Notes under the pieces: model-generated
What the model saw: the letters and a program-made list of their open reading frames with translations, nothing else
Databases searched by the model: none
What the model was told of the DNA's origin: nothing
In this document: piece by piece, positions 1-8,086 of the stretch
Layout of the letters: each line of letters begins with the position of its first letter
Position numbering within the stretch: position 1 is the first letter of the stretch
Made by a program: the position numbers and the translations under genes
NCBI GenBank assembly: GCA_963575745.1
Contig: CAUYUJ010004011.1
Coordinates: forward strand, 27,501-50,000
Length of the DNA stretch: 22,500 bases
Reading direction: 5' to 3'
Origin: Prorocentrum cordatum
Taxonomy: Eukaryota; Sar; Dinophyceae; Prorocentrales; Prorocentraceae

Positions 1-85
1 TCGTCTACCTCGTGCATGAGTTTCTTCTTTGTGGTATGTCTCATCCAGCTTGCACCTGTCACTGCACAATAGCAACTTGCCAGCG

Positions 86-474
86 CTATGAGAAGCGTGA
101 TGAACAACAGCACCACAAGCCAGGGAAAGTCCGGCGTCGCCAGAAATTCATTTCTTGCCCGTCCACGCCCTTGGCCGCCGCCGTCACAGCCACTGCTCTC
201 ACCAGTCTCATCGCCGTCCTGGTGCCGCTGCTCGAAGTTTGCACCAGCTTCCTCAGCTGCTCAGCTTCGTCGTCCTCGTTTGCGTCGGCCTCGATCGCAT
301 TCGCCTCATCGAAGACCGCGGCCGCCTCGTTCGGACTGGACTGACTGACCTTCTTGCCTGCTGTGAACGTTGGGTCGTACATCAGCGCGTGGGTGTTCCG
401 CCTCAGGTTCTCCACGAACTGCTGTCTCACCTGTAACTTGGTGAGCCCAACGTCCAGCGCCATATGGTCCAGGG
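86..474 (-). CDS. Exon of an unknown dinoflagellate protein (downstream exon)
   Basis: This minus-strand segment encodes about 128 residues from the acceptor at 475 to a TAG at 86-88. The first 110 residues look coding. They run from LDVGLTKLQVRQQFVENLRR to an acidic alanine-rich stretch (NEAAAVFDEANAIEADANEDDEAEQLRKL) that is probably helical, then an alanine/valine-rich part and GQEMNFW. The last 15 residues (ending CCCSSRFS) look less natural, so a donor may lie near FWRRR. A further open segment at about 1-60 on the same strand follows a GTGCAG and could be the next exon, cut by the window edge; two of its frames are open. No known domain is recognised. Confidence 0.55.
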
Positions 475-727
475 CTTGGCCCCCCCCCCCAATGCTGATG
501 CCATTGGCCCCCCCCCCCCCGCGCGATGGTCCCCCCCGCCCCCTCCTGTGGGCGTGGCGTGGTGCTGGGCTGCGGTGGTTCAGAGGTGGGCGTGGCGTGG
601 TGCTGCGCTGCGGTGCCCCCCTCCCCCCCCTGTGGATGTTGTGTGGTGCTGTGGTGGTTCAGAGGTCGTCGTCGGCGTCGTCGTCGTCGTCGTCCTCGTC
701 GTCCTCGTCCTCGTCGTCCTCGTCGTC

Positions 728-761
<34 letters not shown>

Positions 762-834
762 TCGTCGTCGTCGCCGTCGTCATCGTCGTCATCGTCGTCG
801 TCGCCGCCGCCGTCGGCGTCGTCGCCGCCGCAGC

Positions 835-872
<38 letters not shown>

Positions 873-1024
873 CCGTCGTCGTAGTCGTCGCCGTCGTCGA
901 CGTCGTCGTCGTCTTCGTCGTCGTCGTCTCTGGGACCATACCATCTGGAGGGGGGGGGGGCCCGAGGAATCCTGGGACCATACCATCTGGGGGGGGTGGG
1001 GCCCGTGGGCCCGGAGCCCGTGAC
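475..1024 (-). other. Intron with G-runs, tandem repeats and a GTC/GAC microsatellite
   Basis: The inferred 550-nt GT-AG intron separates two open segments whose joining keeps the frame. On the plus strand it holds C-runs at 480-540, about three diverged copies of a GGCGTGGCGTGGTGCTG-type unit (550-668), and an interrupted GTC tract (665-928). Two copies of CTGGGACCATACCATCTGG follow at 930-948 and 972-990. A related TATGGTCC lies in inverted orientation at the other end (463-470), so the intron has weak terminal inverted repeats. The boundaries are inferred from reading frames and splice dinucleotides. Confidence 0.5.
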
Positions 1025-1232
1025 CATACATGCCGTTGAGCTCCTTCATCTTCTCGTTCTCCCGCGTAGTCTCGATGGCGGTCCTGTGCTCAGCAAGTCC
1101 TTCTGTTGCAGCCTGCGAGTTTGCAGCATCCTGCAGCGACTTGCAGTCCGTGATACACGGGCTCCTTCCAAGCACTTGCAGCATCTCCAATCCCACGACC
1201 TGCAGATTCGGGAACAGCATCGTCGTTATCAT
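1025..1232 (-). CDS. Exon of an unknown dinoflagellate protein (upstream exon)
   Basis: This minus-strand open segment of 69 codons has a protein-like composition without low complexity: a hydrophobic start (MITTMLFPNLQVVGLEML), then a helical, charged part ending in NEKMKELNGMY. It ends at a GT donor (intron begins at 1024). Joining it to the acceptor at 475 gives an in-frame alanine codon and continues into the downstream exon. The first ATG at 1232 is only a possible start. A CTGCAG just inside it could instead be an acceptor, so the gene may extend upstream. A foldback element begins 14 bp further upstream, at 1246. I do not recognise the family. The exon call is moderately secure; the function is unknown. 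Confidence 0.55.
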
Positions 1233-1245
1233 TGTGTTGGCTTAA

Positions 1246-1430
1246 GTCGGGCGTGTCCCCCATACAGGGGGACTTTCGACGAAAAACAAAAAATACACCA
1301 AAAATACCACAGAAAGGTAAAACACATTCAAAACCAGTCCCCCGACTATTCTTGGATGATTGTTCTAATTATCTTTAGAGTGTTTTTTTATTTTTCGTCG
1401 AAAATCCCCCTGTAGGGGGACAGGCCCGAC
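1246..1430. mobile_element. Foldback (MITE-like) element, family 1
   Basis: The two ends form inverted repeats of about 48 bp. The left arm starts GTCGGGCGTGTCCCCC at 1246. The reverse complement of the right end (to 1430) starts GTCGGGCCTGTCCCCC. Both continue through CAGGGGGA, TTTCGACGAAAAA and an A-rich stretch. Each arm also holds its own small hairpin (GTCCCCC ... GGGGGAC). The centre, about 90 bp, is AT-rich, unlike its surroundings, and encodes nothing. I cannot see a convincing target-site duplication. It lies between the minus-strand gene (start at 1232) and an ankyrin fragment on the plus strand. Confidence 0.75.
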
Positions 1431-1454
1431 AGAAGTCTTGGCCGAGGCACCTCC

Positions 1455-1573
1455 GTGGAAGGGAGGAGGGGCCCCTCTCCGCTCGGAGACCCCGCGGACG
1501 CCCCGGAGGTGTGCGCGCTGCTGACTCGGCGGGGCGCCGAGCTCGACGTGGCCAACGCGCAGTCGTGGACCCT
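1455..1573 (+). pseudogene. Ankyrin-repeat exon fragment
   Basis: The plus-strand frame contains APEVCALLTRRGAELDVANA followed by QSWTLL. This fits the second half of an ankyrin repeat (EVVxLLLxxGADVNxxNxxGxTPL). Ankyrin repeats are about 33-residue helix-turn-helix protein-binding modules. Only one repeat is visible. It runs straight into a CCT microsatellite, and its last 22 bases recur on the far side of the tract at 1771-1792. After the second copy the frame enters GACGAC repeat, so no further ankyrin sequence follows. It may be an exon of a larger gene or a gene fragment. A second, unrelated ankyrin fragment lies at 15395-15520. Confidence 0.5.
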
Positions 1574-1792
1574 CCTCGTCCTCCTCCTCCTCCCTCTCCC
1601 CCTCCTGCTCCTCCTCCTCCTCCTCCTCCTAATCCTCCTCCTTTTCCGCCTCCTCTTCCCTCTCCCCCTTCTCCTCCCTCTCCCCCTCTTCTCTTCCTCA
1701 TCCTCCTCCTCCTCCTTTTCCTCCTCTTCCTCCTCCTCCTCCTCCTCCTCCTCCTCCTCCTCCTCCTCCCCCAACGCGCAGTCGTGGACCCT
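1552..1792. repeat. CCT microsatellite bracketed by 22-bp direct repeats
   Basis: A pyrimidine tract of CCT units with TTC, CCC and CTT interruptions (about 1574-1770) is flanked by two identical 22-bp sequences at 1552-1573 and 1771-1792. Each contains AACGCGCAGTCGTGG. The offset is 219 bp, a multiple of three. The first copy is the 3' end of the ankyrin fragment. Confidence 0.9.
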
Positions 1793-1814
1793 TCGGCCCC
1801 GTTTTTTTCTTACT

Positions 1815-2216
1815 CTTCTGCGACGACGACGACGACGGGGGACGACTTTGGAAAACGTCGGACGACGTCGGAGGACGACGAGCGACGACGGACGAGGACG
1901 GACGAAAAAAGACGACGAACGATGGCGAACGACGACCGACGACGCCGGACGAGCGGCGACGACGACGAACGACGACGGACGACGACAAGCGACGAACGAC
2001 GTCAACCCAAATGCCTGAAACGTTGATGCCGACATTGTTCGTTGTCGTCGTCGTCGTCGTTGGTCGTTGGTCGTTGGTCTTTGGTCGTCGTCGACGTCCG
2101 TCGTCGTCAGTCGTCGTCAGGTCGCCGTCGTCGTTCGTCGCCGACGTCGTCCCTGGTGGTGGTGGTGGTGGTGGTCGGTCTTCGGTCGTCATCGTCGTCA
2201 TTCGTCTCCGTCGCCC
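1815..2216. repeat. Interrupted GAC tract followed by GTC tract (strand switch near 2020)
   Basis: From about 1815 to 2000 the plus strand is GAC/ACG-rich. From about 2030 to 2216 it is GTC/CGT-rich, with some TGG units (2156-2174). The two halves are roughly reverse complements around a centre near 2015-2025. A short inverted pair there (CGAACGACGTC at 1991 against GACATTGTTCG ending at 2041) marks the axis. All six frames are largely open in this tract for compositional reasons; I call no gene. Confidence 0.85.
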
Positions 2217-2400
2217 TCGAGGTCGAGCTGGCCCGAAAGCTTCCGAAGACCTCCTCTTCGTTCTTCCCCTCCTCGATCTCTGGACATGTGTCAGGGTGCG
2301 CTTTGGCCAGAATCTGCAGGGCAATCGAGCCGTGGCCAGATCAGAACTTCATTAGAAAAGGCAAACACCGGCAAAAACAATTCCACCCTCGAAGCCAGAC
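2217..2400. repeat. Repeat segment R1, copy 1
   Basis: This non-microsatellite island between GTC tracts is the first of three diverged copies (others at about 2603-2806 and 3088-3290). Shared wording is GAAGACCT, a GTGCG..TTTGGCC.GAATCT block, CAGGGCAATCGAGCCGTGGCC, and the exit phrase AATTCCACCCTCGAAGCC, where the next GTC tract starts. The region is open in several frames but has no recognisable domain. Confidence 0.7.
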
Positions 2401-2602
2401 CCGTCGTCGTTCGTCGTCGTTCCGTCGTCGTTTGTGGTCGCAGTTTGTTGTCGGTCGTCGGTCGTTCGTTCGTTCGTCGCTCGTTCGTCGTCGTCGTCGT
2501 CGGACGATCAATCGGTCGGTCGCTCGGTTGGTCATCGTTGTCGTCGTCGTCTGGCGTCTTAGTCGTCGTCGTATCTCGTCGTTCGTTATTTGTCATCTTG
2601 TG
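2401..2602. repeat. GTC microsatellite between R1 copies 1 and 2
   Basis: This interrupted GTC/CGTT tract contains runs such as CGTTCGTTCGTTCGTCG and a CGGTCGGTCGCTCGG patch. No gene is seen in it. Confidence 0.85.
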
Positions 2603-2806
2603 TCGTCGTCGAAAGACCTTCAGAAGACCTTCTCCTCCTAGAGGTGGGGGAGGACCAACAGCCTCCTTCCCCCGACTTGTCTTGGGATGCGATTCAGACA
2701 GGATCTCCAGGGGAATCCAGCCGTGGCCACGACCAGCCCCTGCGGAGGTCTCTAAAGGGCGAAGCCCGCCTAAACAACTCCACCCTCGAAGTTCGATCCG
2801 TCGTGT
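2603..2806. repeat. Repeat segment R1, copy 2
   Basis: Second copy of the R1 segment: GAAAGACCTTCAGAAGACC, CCCCCGACTTGTCTTGGG, GGGGAATCCAGCCGTGGCC, and the exit phrase AACTCCACCCTCGAAG before the next GTC tract. About 390 bp separate it from copy 1. Confidence 0.7.
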
Positions 2807-2926
2807 TTCGTCGTCGTTGTTGTCATCGGTCGTGGTCTTCGCCGTTCGTTGTCGGTCGTGGGTCGTCGTTGTCAATCGTCGGTCGGGCACTGTCGTCGTC
2901 GACGTCTGTCGTTCGTCGGTCGTCGT

Positions 2927-2975
<49 letters not shown>

Positions 2976-3087
2976 TGTTGTCCGTCGTTTGTCCTCGTCG
3001 TCGCCGCCGTCGTTCGTCGTCTTCGTTGTCCGTGGTTGTCGTGGTTCGTCGTCGTCGTCTTGGTCGTGGTCGTCGTCGTCGCCATCG
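2807..3087. repeat. GTC microsatellite between R1 copies 2 and 3
   Basis: Long GTC tract with a nearly perfect run at about 2930-2975, then imperfect GTC/GTT units. It is open in both orientations as poly-Val/Ser/Arg or poly-Asp/Thr and is not considered coding. Confidence 0.9.
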
Positions 3088-3290
3088 TCGTCGAGAAGGA
3101 GGAGGAGGACCAAACAACCTCTCGAATCATCCTCGGGGGGCGGACAAGAAGCCTTGATGCCTGGACTGTTCTCGATGTGCGATTTGGCCTGAATGTCCAG
3201 GGGAATCCAGTCGCGGCTGCGAGAAACCTTCCAGAAAGGCCGAAACAAGATTCTTCATCCTCGAAGCTTGCCCCTCGATCCTCGACTGGA
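3088..3290. repeat. Repeat segment R1, copy 3
   Basis: Third R1 copy: GATGTGCGATTTGGCC, GGGGAATCCAGTCGCGG, AACCTTCCAGAAAGG and the exit phrase TTCATCCTCGAAGC. Instead of a GTC tract it continues into CCCCTCGATCCTCGACTGG. It lies about 490 bp downstream of copy 2. Confidence 0.65.
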
Positions 3291-3760
3291 TTTCGGGCCA
3301 CGTGCTTTGGCCTCCGGAGGCCATTGGGAACGATCCGGATACCCCCGCAGCGCTCTGGGCGAGACGAAGCTGCATCATCCCGGAACCGGAAACTTACAAC
3401 TACAAGAAGCAACGAGAGTGCCCGACAATTGCAAGGTTGGGACGTAATACCGAACTTCCGCAATCCGGGGGGGGGCGGGGTGGAAGAGCTCCCGAAGACA
3501 TTCTGGGATTCCGAAGGGATGAAAGCGGCCAAGGACCTCGATCCTCGATCCTCCACCCACACCCCCCATCCCTCCCCTCCACCTCACCGTTGTTTCTCCT
3601 CCGCCTCCCTGGTTCCCCTGCCCCTCCCTCCCCATTTCCCTCCCTCCTCGCTTCTCTGCCCTCCCATCCTCGTCCCTCCTCCCTCCTCCTCCTGCTTCTC
3701 CTCCTTGGGGCCTCCCACCCTCAAAGGACACGGATTGTCTCATATCAGCCTCCTCCGTCC
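3291..3760. other. Unique segment and polypyrimidine stretch; weak minus-strand exon candidate
   Basis: 3291-3545 is non-repetitive and open on both strands. On the minus strand a frame from about 3558 to a stop at 3375 reads GSRIEVLGRFHPFGIPECLR, then ELFHPAPPRIAEVRYY. This is protein-like but unrecognised. It follows GAGGATCGAGGATCGAGG (minus strand), a phrase also seen at 15053-15071 beside the exon candidate there. 3550-3720 is C/T-rich low complexity (CCCTCC). I would not call a gene here with confidence. Confidence 0.25.
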
Positions 3761-4020
3761 CTCTTCCTTACAGATAAGTCCTCAGACGTGTTGGCAGGGT
3801 GGGCCGCGCGTTTCGCTTGAGACCTCCTCACCCGTTTTTGACAGCTAGACGGATTGAGCACAGGTCGTTCTCAAAACGTGGCTCTTGTCTTTGCACCGCG
3901 CGCAGTCGTTTTAATCTAGTGGGCCAGTTACACAGATGGAAAAGTCGTTCTCAAACTGCAATTGTCGCCGTAGTGCGGCGCAACCTTGTTCGAAGTTCCT
4001 AAATCGTGCTTGCACTTAGG
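3761..4020. other. Short unique stretch, nothing recognised
   Basis: No domain-bearing frame is visible. GTCGTTCTCAAA occurs twice, at about 3863 and 3943. Confidence 0.5.
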
Positions 4021-4030
4021 GGCTCCGATT

Positions 4031-4285
4031 GGGTCTGCGCGGCGGTCTTGCTGCCATGTAGCGGCCCCGCCGCCGCCCCGTCGCCTCATCGCCGCCCGTC
4101 GTCTGGGCTTGCGCGTCGGTCTGGCGGCTATGTCGCCGCCGTCGCCGCCTTGTCGCCGCCCGTCGTCTGGGTCTGCGCAGCGGTCTGGCGGCCATGTCGC
4201 CGCCTCGTCCCCGCCCGCCGCCTGGGCCTGCGGGCCTCTTTGGCCGCCATGTCGCCGCCGTCGCCGCCTCGTCGCCGCTCGCTTT
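4031..4285. repeat. GC-rich tandem repeat, about 4 diverged units of 55-75 bp
   Basis: Units start GGGTCTGCGCGGCGGTCTTG (4031), GGGCTTGCGCGTCGGTCTGG (4105), GGGTCTGCGCAGCGGTCTGG (4169) and GGGCCTGCGGGCCTCTTTGG (4224). Each continues to CCATGT and GTCGCCGCC filler. All frames are open because the unit is GC-rich. Confidence 0.8.
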
Positions 4286-4500
4286 GCATGGCTTTGCATT
4301 GCTTCGCGTTGCTTTGCATTGCTTCGCATTGCTTAGAATTCCGTGGCGTTGCTTGGTATTGCTCTGCATTATTTTGCACTGCTTTGCTCCGTTTTTCGTT
4401 GCGTAGCATTGCATTGCATTCATTTGCATTGCGTTCTTCGCTCTGCGTTGCGCTGGTTTTCATTGACTTGCATCGCCTTGCGTGCACCACATTGCTTACA
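4280..4500. repeat. Degenerate TTGCATTGC repeat
   Basis: Imperfect short repeats of the form GCTTTGCATTGCTTCGCATT run through this stretch, drifting towards TTGCACC at the right edge. No gene is seen. Confidence 0.8.
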
Positions 4501-4535
4501 CCACATGTATTGCACCACGTAGAGTGTGCGCCACA

Positions 4536-4571
<36 letters not shown>

Positions 4572-4573
4572 CA

Positions 4574-4620
<47 letters not shown>

Positions 4621-4735
4621 CGCCACATTTTGGGCCACGTATATTGCACCACGTAGCTCACTTCACATGTCTTGCTTCAGTGCACGGTTCACGCCACAAG
4701 CATTGCACCACATAGAACTGCACCGCATACGTTCT
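4480..4735. repeat. CACCACAT/TATTG repeat split by an AT microsatellite
   Basis: Imperfect units such as TTGCACCACGTA, CACCACATGTATTG and GCATTGCACCACATAG occur on both sides of an AT/ACAT microsatellite at about 4538-4621. The microsatellite probably expanded inside the older repeat. Confidence 0.8.
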
Positions 4736-4777
4736 CCTTTTTTTCAGAAGCAACTATAGACTCCCTACCCCCATCTC

Positions 4778-4846
4778 TCGATCACGGTCACGGTCACGGT
4801 AATGGGGAGTCGGTCACGGTCATGGTGGGAGTCGGTCACGGTCATG
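4778..4846. repeat. GGTCACGGTCA short tandem repeat
   Basis: Several imperfect copies of GGTCACGGTCAYGG, two of them preceded by GGGAGTC, lie directly before the first recognisable retroelement codons. Confidence 0.8.
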
Positions 4847-4849
4847 GCT

Positions 4850-5551
4850 TGGAGCGAGCTCCGGCTCGCCGTGCAGCGACCTCTTTGGCTCATCAAGCTG
4901 GCGGCCCAGTTTGGCTGGGGCGTGGCGTGTTCTGGCCCGCCCCCCACAGACGCACGAGGCAGCACGACCCAGGGCGGCACCGCCATTTTTTGGCGCCGCT
5001 CCGTGGGCAAGATCACGGTATACAGGAGCAGCTGCTTCGGCCACCGAGCCGTCGCCATCCGCACAGCAAATGCGGCTTGCGTATCTGGTTATGGCCCTGC
5101 TCAGGGAGACGCCGCCTGGCTCGTTCGAGCCATGGGCTGGACGCAGGACCTCGCCGACACAGCAGTGTTATTTGGCGATCTGAATTGGAAGCCTGGCTAA
5201 TGTCGTGAGGTGTGTGCTGGTCGGCAGGCTGCCACGCCCTGTGGCCCCACCACCACGGCCGGAAGCACACCATCGCGCCTGCTCGTCTGGGGAGGGGATC
5301 CCGAGCATGAGCCATCCCATTTGTCGAACACCTTCGTGGAGGGCATCCCGTACCATAGTCTCTCCGTCTTCACGCTCACGGTTGAAGAACAGCATCGGCA
5401 GTTCTGCCGGCTCCACCACACAGCCGAATATCAAGCCCACAAGCTGTCCTTCATCACAGTCGCCGAAATCGATGCAATCATGGAGTCGTGCGACCAGCTG
5501 ATTCCGAAGCCGATGGCCACCGAGCCCCTCGTGAACCGATGGAGGGCTTAG
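4850..5551 (+). pseudogene. LINE endonuclease domain (APE-like), truncated and stopped
   Basis: The frame shows GGTAIFWRR, then VSGYGPAQGDAAW (the YGP strand of the fold), then VLFGDLNWKPG, matching the GDxN catalytic loop. A stop follows directly at 5198-5200. The same frame continues with LVWGGDPEHEPSH and FVEGIPYHSLSVFTL, where I place the S-D-H catalytic pair: here it reads P-Y-H, so the aspartate appears lost. The N-terminal catalytic glutamate motif is absent because of the 5' truncation. In the family this domain nicks target DNA to prime reverse transcription. This copy is inactive. Confidence 0.75.
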
Positions 5552-6080
5552 CACGCCCGGGCAGAGTACGCCCTCGAGGAAGCCACCACGAAGCAATGGA
5601 CGACATGCTCGAGGAAACCCGAGCGAGAAAAGGGCAGCATGCCCACCAGCCGGCCCACGGCAGCCCCACCGCCGCACCGGCTGGAGGAGACGGTCGCGCT
5701 CCGGCGTGCCCGCCGCCTGCACCGCAGCTTCACCGAGCAGGTTTGCCACCACTTCAAGGGCAACGGGCTGCTCAACGACAAGCACCTCTCCAAGTTCGCC
5801 CAAGCTTGCATGGATGGCGTCGTGACGGCCCCGCCCAGGGGCATCCCTACGTACCACCGTGCGCTGGACAGCCTCTCTGCGGCCACCACCGCCGAGCAGC
5901 AGAAGATATCAAACTCCAAAGTGCGATCGTGGGCCACCGTGTTCGCCAAGTGGAGCTCCGACGTCTACAACTACGCCACGCCGCGCTTCCGGGCGCCTGC
6001 TCCCGCCGCTGGCTTCGACGCGGCGGCCATGCGGGACGAGTGGTAGCAACACTGGGACCCTCCTAACTACGACCCTGAGC
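5552..6080 (+). pseudogene. LINE linker region between endonuclease and reverse transcriptase
   Basis: The same frame continues after the stop at 5551 as HARAEYALEEATTKQWTTC, then RLEETVALRRARRLHRSFTE and YNYATPRFRAPAPAAGF, to a stop at 6044-6046. The basic, helical character and the position match the variable linker of such polyproteins. No separate domain is recognised. Confidence 0.6.
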
Positions 6081-7300
6081 CCCTGACAGCGCACTGGTTG
6101 GAGTGGGCGGAGGGCGCGCAGTTACCGCAGAGCGCCTTCGAGGAGCAGTGGCTCCCGTCAGAGGAGGAGTTTGTCCACTCCCTGAAGAAAGCCAAGGGCG
6201 CCGCCGGTTTCGACGGATGGACCTCCAGACCAGAGAGGTGAAGTTTCTGCTACAGATCGCGCCGCCGATCATCACCGAGCTGTACTACCTGTGGTGCCAC
6301 ACGTCCATCTACGCCCTTCAGCACGCCGGCCGCGCGCCGCGCGACCCGGCCTTGCTGGTGTTCCCATGGCGCGCGGCTGGCACCCCTAAGGAAGACGAGA
6401 ATGAGTCGCGCCCCATCGGCGTGGCCAGCGTGCTGCTCCGGAGCTGGCTCAGCGCCCTCGCACTCGCCCTGCCGGAGGTGGCAGCCAACCAATGGGCGTG
6501 CCGTCGCCGCAAGTCCGTGGTCCACGCCGTCAGCCACTGGCTCTCGGAGGCCTGCGCCGCGGGGCTCGAGATGGATCTCACTAAAGCGTACGATAATATC
6601 GCGCACCGCGTCGCTGAAGAGGCGTTCAGAAAAGAGGCAGTCCCCGAGACGGTCATCACGACGTGCCGGCTGGCTTGGGCTGGCCCTCGCGTCTGCTGCG
6701 TCTCGGACGAGCTCTCAGAGGCCATCTGGCCCACCAAGGCCCTGCCACAGGGCGACAGCTGCGCCCCGGGTGCCATATGAAGGCGGCCCTCGTCCCGCGG
6801 CGCCCAGAGCCCGCCCTGGGCTGGGCGTTCGTGGGCGACAGAAGCTTGGGCGCGAAGGGCGAGCGCGCCGCCGAGGACCTGCGGGCCGGCCTACAGGCCA
6901 CGCAAGCCTTCGACAACGACGTCGGCTTCGTGGAGAACGCCGGCAAACGCCAGGAGTGGGACGCTCAGGACAAGCAGCGGGTGGAGCACCTAGGCCTCAC
7001 GGCGGTGCCAGCAGACCCGTCCCAGCCCATCCTCCCCAGGGGGGACTGGAAAAAGTTGCTCGCTGCCCTCGCGGTCCTCGCCTCGCTCCCGGGGGCCATG
7101 GACGTGCGCGAGCGGCTCAGCGCGGCGTGCGTCCGCCCATTGTGGAGCTGGGCAGCCCCGCTGGTGGCACCTGTTCCCCGCACAGTGCCGGGCCAGCTGT
7201 TCCGGGCAATCTTACGTTCAATGTGCACGCGGTGGTGCCACCGGGCGATGGTGGGCTCAGCGCGTCATGCTGCGCCCGCTCCTCTAGCCGGCCATCCTTG
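6081..7300 (+). pseudogene. LINE reverse transcriptase, frameshifted, catalytic motif altered
   Basis: The domain opens with SLKKAKGAAGFDGW (the N-terminal RT motif), then shifts frame near 6230. In the new frame come SRPIGVAS, motif A MDLTKAYDN (6571-6597, aspartate kept) and motif B ALPQGDSCAP (about 6738-6767). A stop follows at 6778-6780. A third frame carries motif C as AFVGDRSL (6825-6848): the usual Y-x-D-D is F-V-G-D, so the first catalytic aspartate is glycine. FDNDVGFVENAGKRQEW and a thumb-like region follow. The family copies element RNA into DNA at the nicked target; this copy cannot. The shift to the next frame is near 7290. Confidence 0.85.
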
Positions 7301-8021
7301 CTGTTAAAGCACTGGCCTGTCCGCTCTTGGTCTGGAGCCCTCTTGTACGACGAGCAGTCGCCGAACACTTCAAGCTTCTGGGTTTGACCATTGGCTGGTT
7401 CGAGCTCGAGTGGGGCCTTCAGGTGTTCGTGGACCGCAGCGTTTATATATATATATATGAGATTCTTCAAGTTATTGCCAGCATTCGCCGCTACGACTGG
7501 TTTTTTTGGACGTTTCACCCTCGGCAGGACGCGTCCTGCGTGCAGCGGTACGCGTACGTTGTCTTGAAAGCGTACAGAGTACGAGGCTTGACGCCGCTGG
7601 AGTGGCCCGCGTCGACGTGGACGCCTCCAGCACCGCAGTCTGGGCCAAGTGGCACAGATCGCTGTCGCATCGCGACAAGAAGTTCCTCGACATCTTCCGG
7701 TCGGGGACCACCAAGACGCCGACGCGGGGGGGCGACGCAGCGCCGTGCCCATGGTGCCGCCAGCCGCTCGCCAGCCTCCGGCACATGTTCCAGGACTGCC
7801 CGCACTTCGACACGGAGCGCGCAGCGATCGCCAGACATCTACGCCTTCCTCCCTCCTTCTGGCGCGCCCAGCCCCGGGTGACGTCCAAATCCGGATGGAT
7901 CACCTACGATGCGGGGAGGACCCCGGAACGACGCGGAACCATGCAGGTGGCAGCGTGCCAGCTTGGGCTGGCCATCGTCACCGCCACGTTCGACCTCAAC
8001 GGCGGCTCTTCGTTCGACTAG
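7301..8021 (+). pseudogene. LINE C-terminal region with CCHC zinc knuckle
   Basis: After another frame change, VKALACPLLVWSPLVRRAV is followed by an (AT) stretch at 7442-7458 and disturbed sequence. From about 7600 the frame reads VWAKWHRSLSHRDKKFL, then a CPWC pair with a histidine and a cysteine spaced as C-x2-C-x8-H-x4-C (7746-7799). It ends with TMQVAACQLGLAIVTATFDL and a TAG at 8019-8021. Such knuckles are common at the C-terminus of LINE polyproteins and probably bind nucleic acid. Confidence 0.7.
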
Positions 8022-8086
8022 AAGTTCGCCCTCTTCTAACACCACTCCAGAGTTAGGGTGGCTTGCTATCAGCAGGCGTATACCCC

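Larger units (their letters stand above)
4850..8021 (+). mobile_element. Decayed non-LTR retrotransposon (LINE), 5'-truncated
   Basis: One orientation carries, in order, an endonuclease/exonuclease/phosphatase-type domain, a linker, a reverse transcriptase and a C-terminal CCHC knuckle. This is the usual order in LINEs with an apurinic-type endonuclease. Reading it through requires at least four frame changes (near 6230, 6780, 7290 and 7600). There are in-frame stops at 5198-5200, 5549-5551 and 6044-6046. The N-terminal part of the endonuclease is missing, and the element begins at a short GGTCACGGTCA repeat. No poly(A) tail or target-site duplication is evident. The element cannot make a working polyprotein. 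Confidence 0.85.

Noticed and set aside
665-928. Regular spacing of repeats as a CRISPR array
   Set aside because: It is a pure triplet microsatellite with no spacers and lies within a eukaryotic intron.
2067-3848. 593-codon plus-strand frame
   Set aside because: It runs through GTC tracts and R1 repeats with Arg/Ser/Val low complexity and is open in other frames too.
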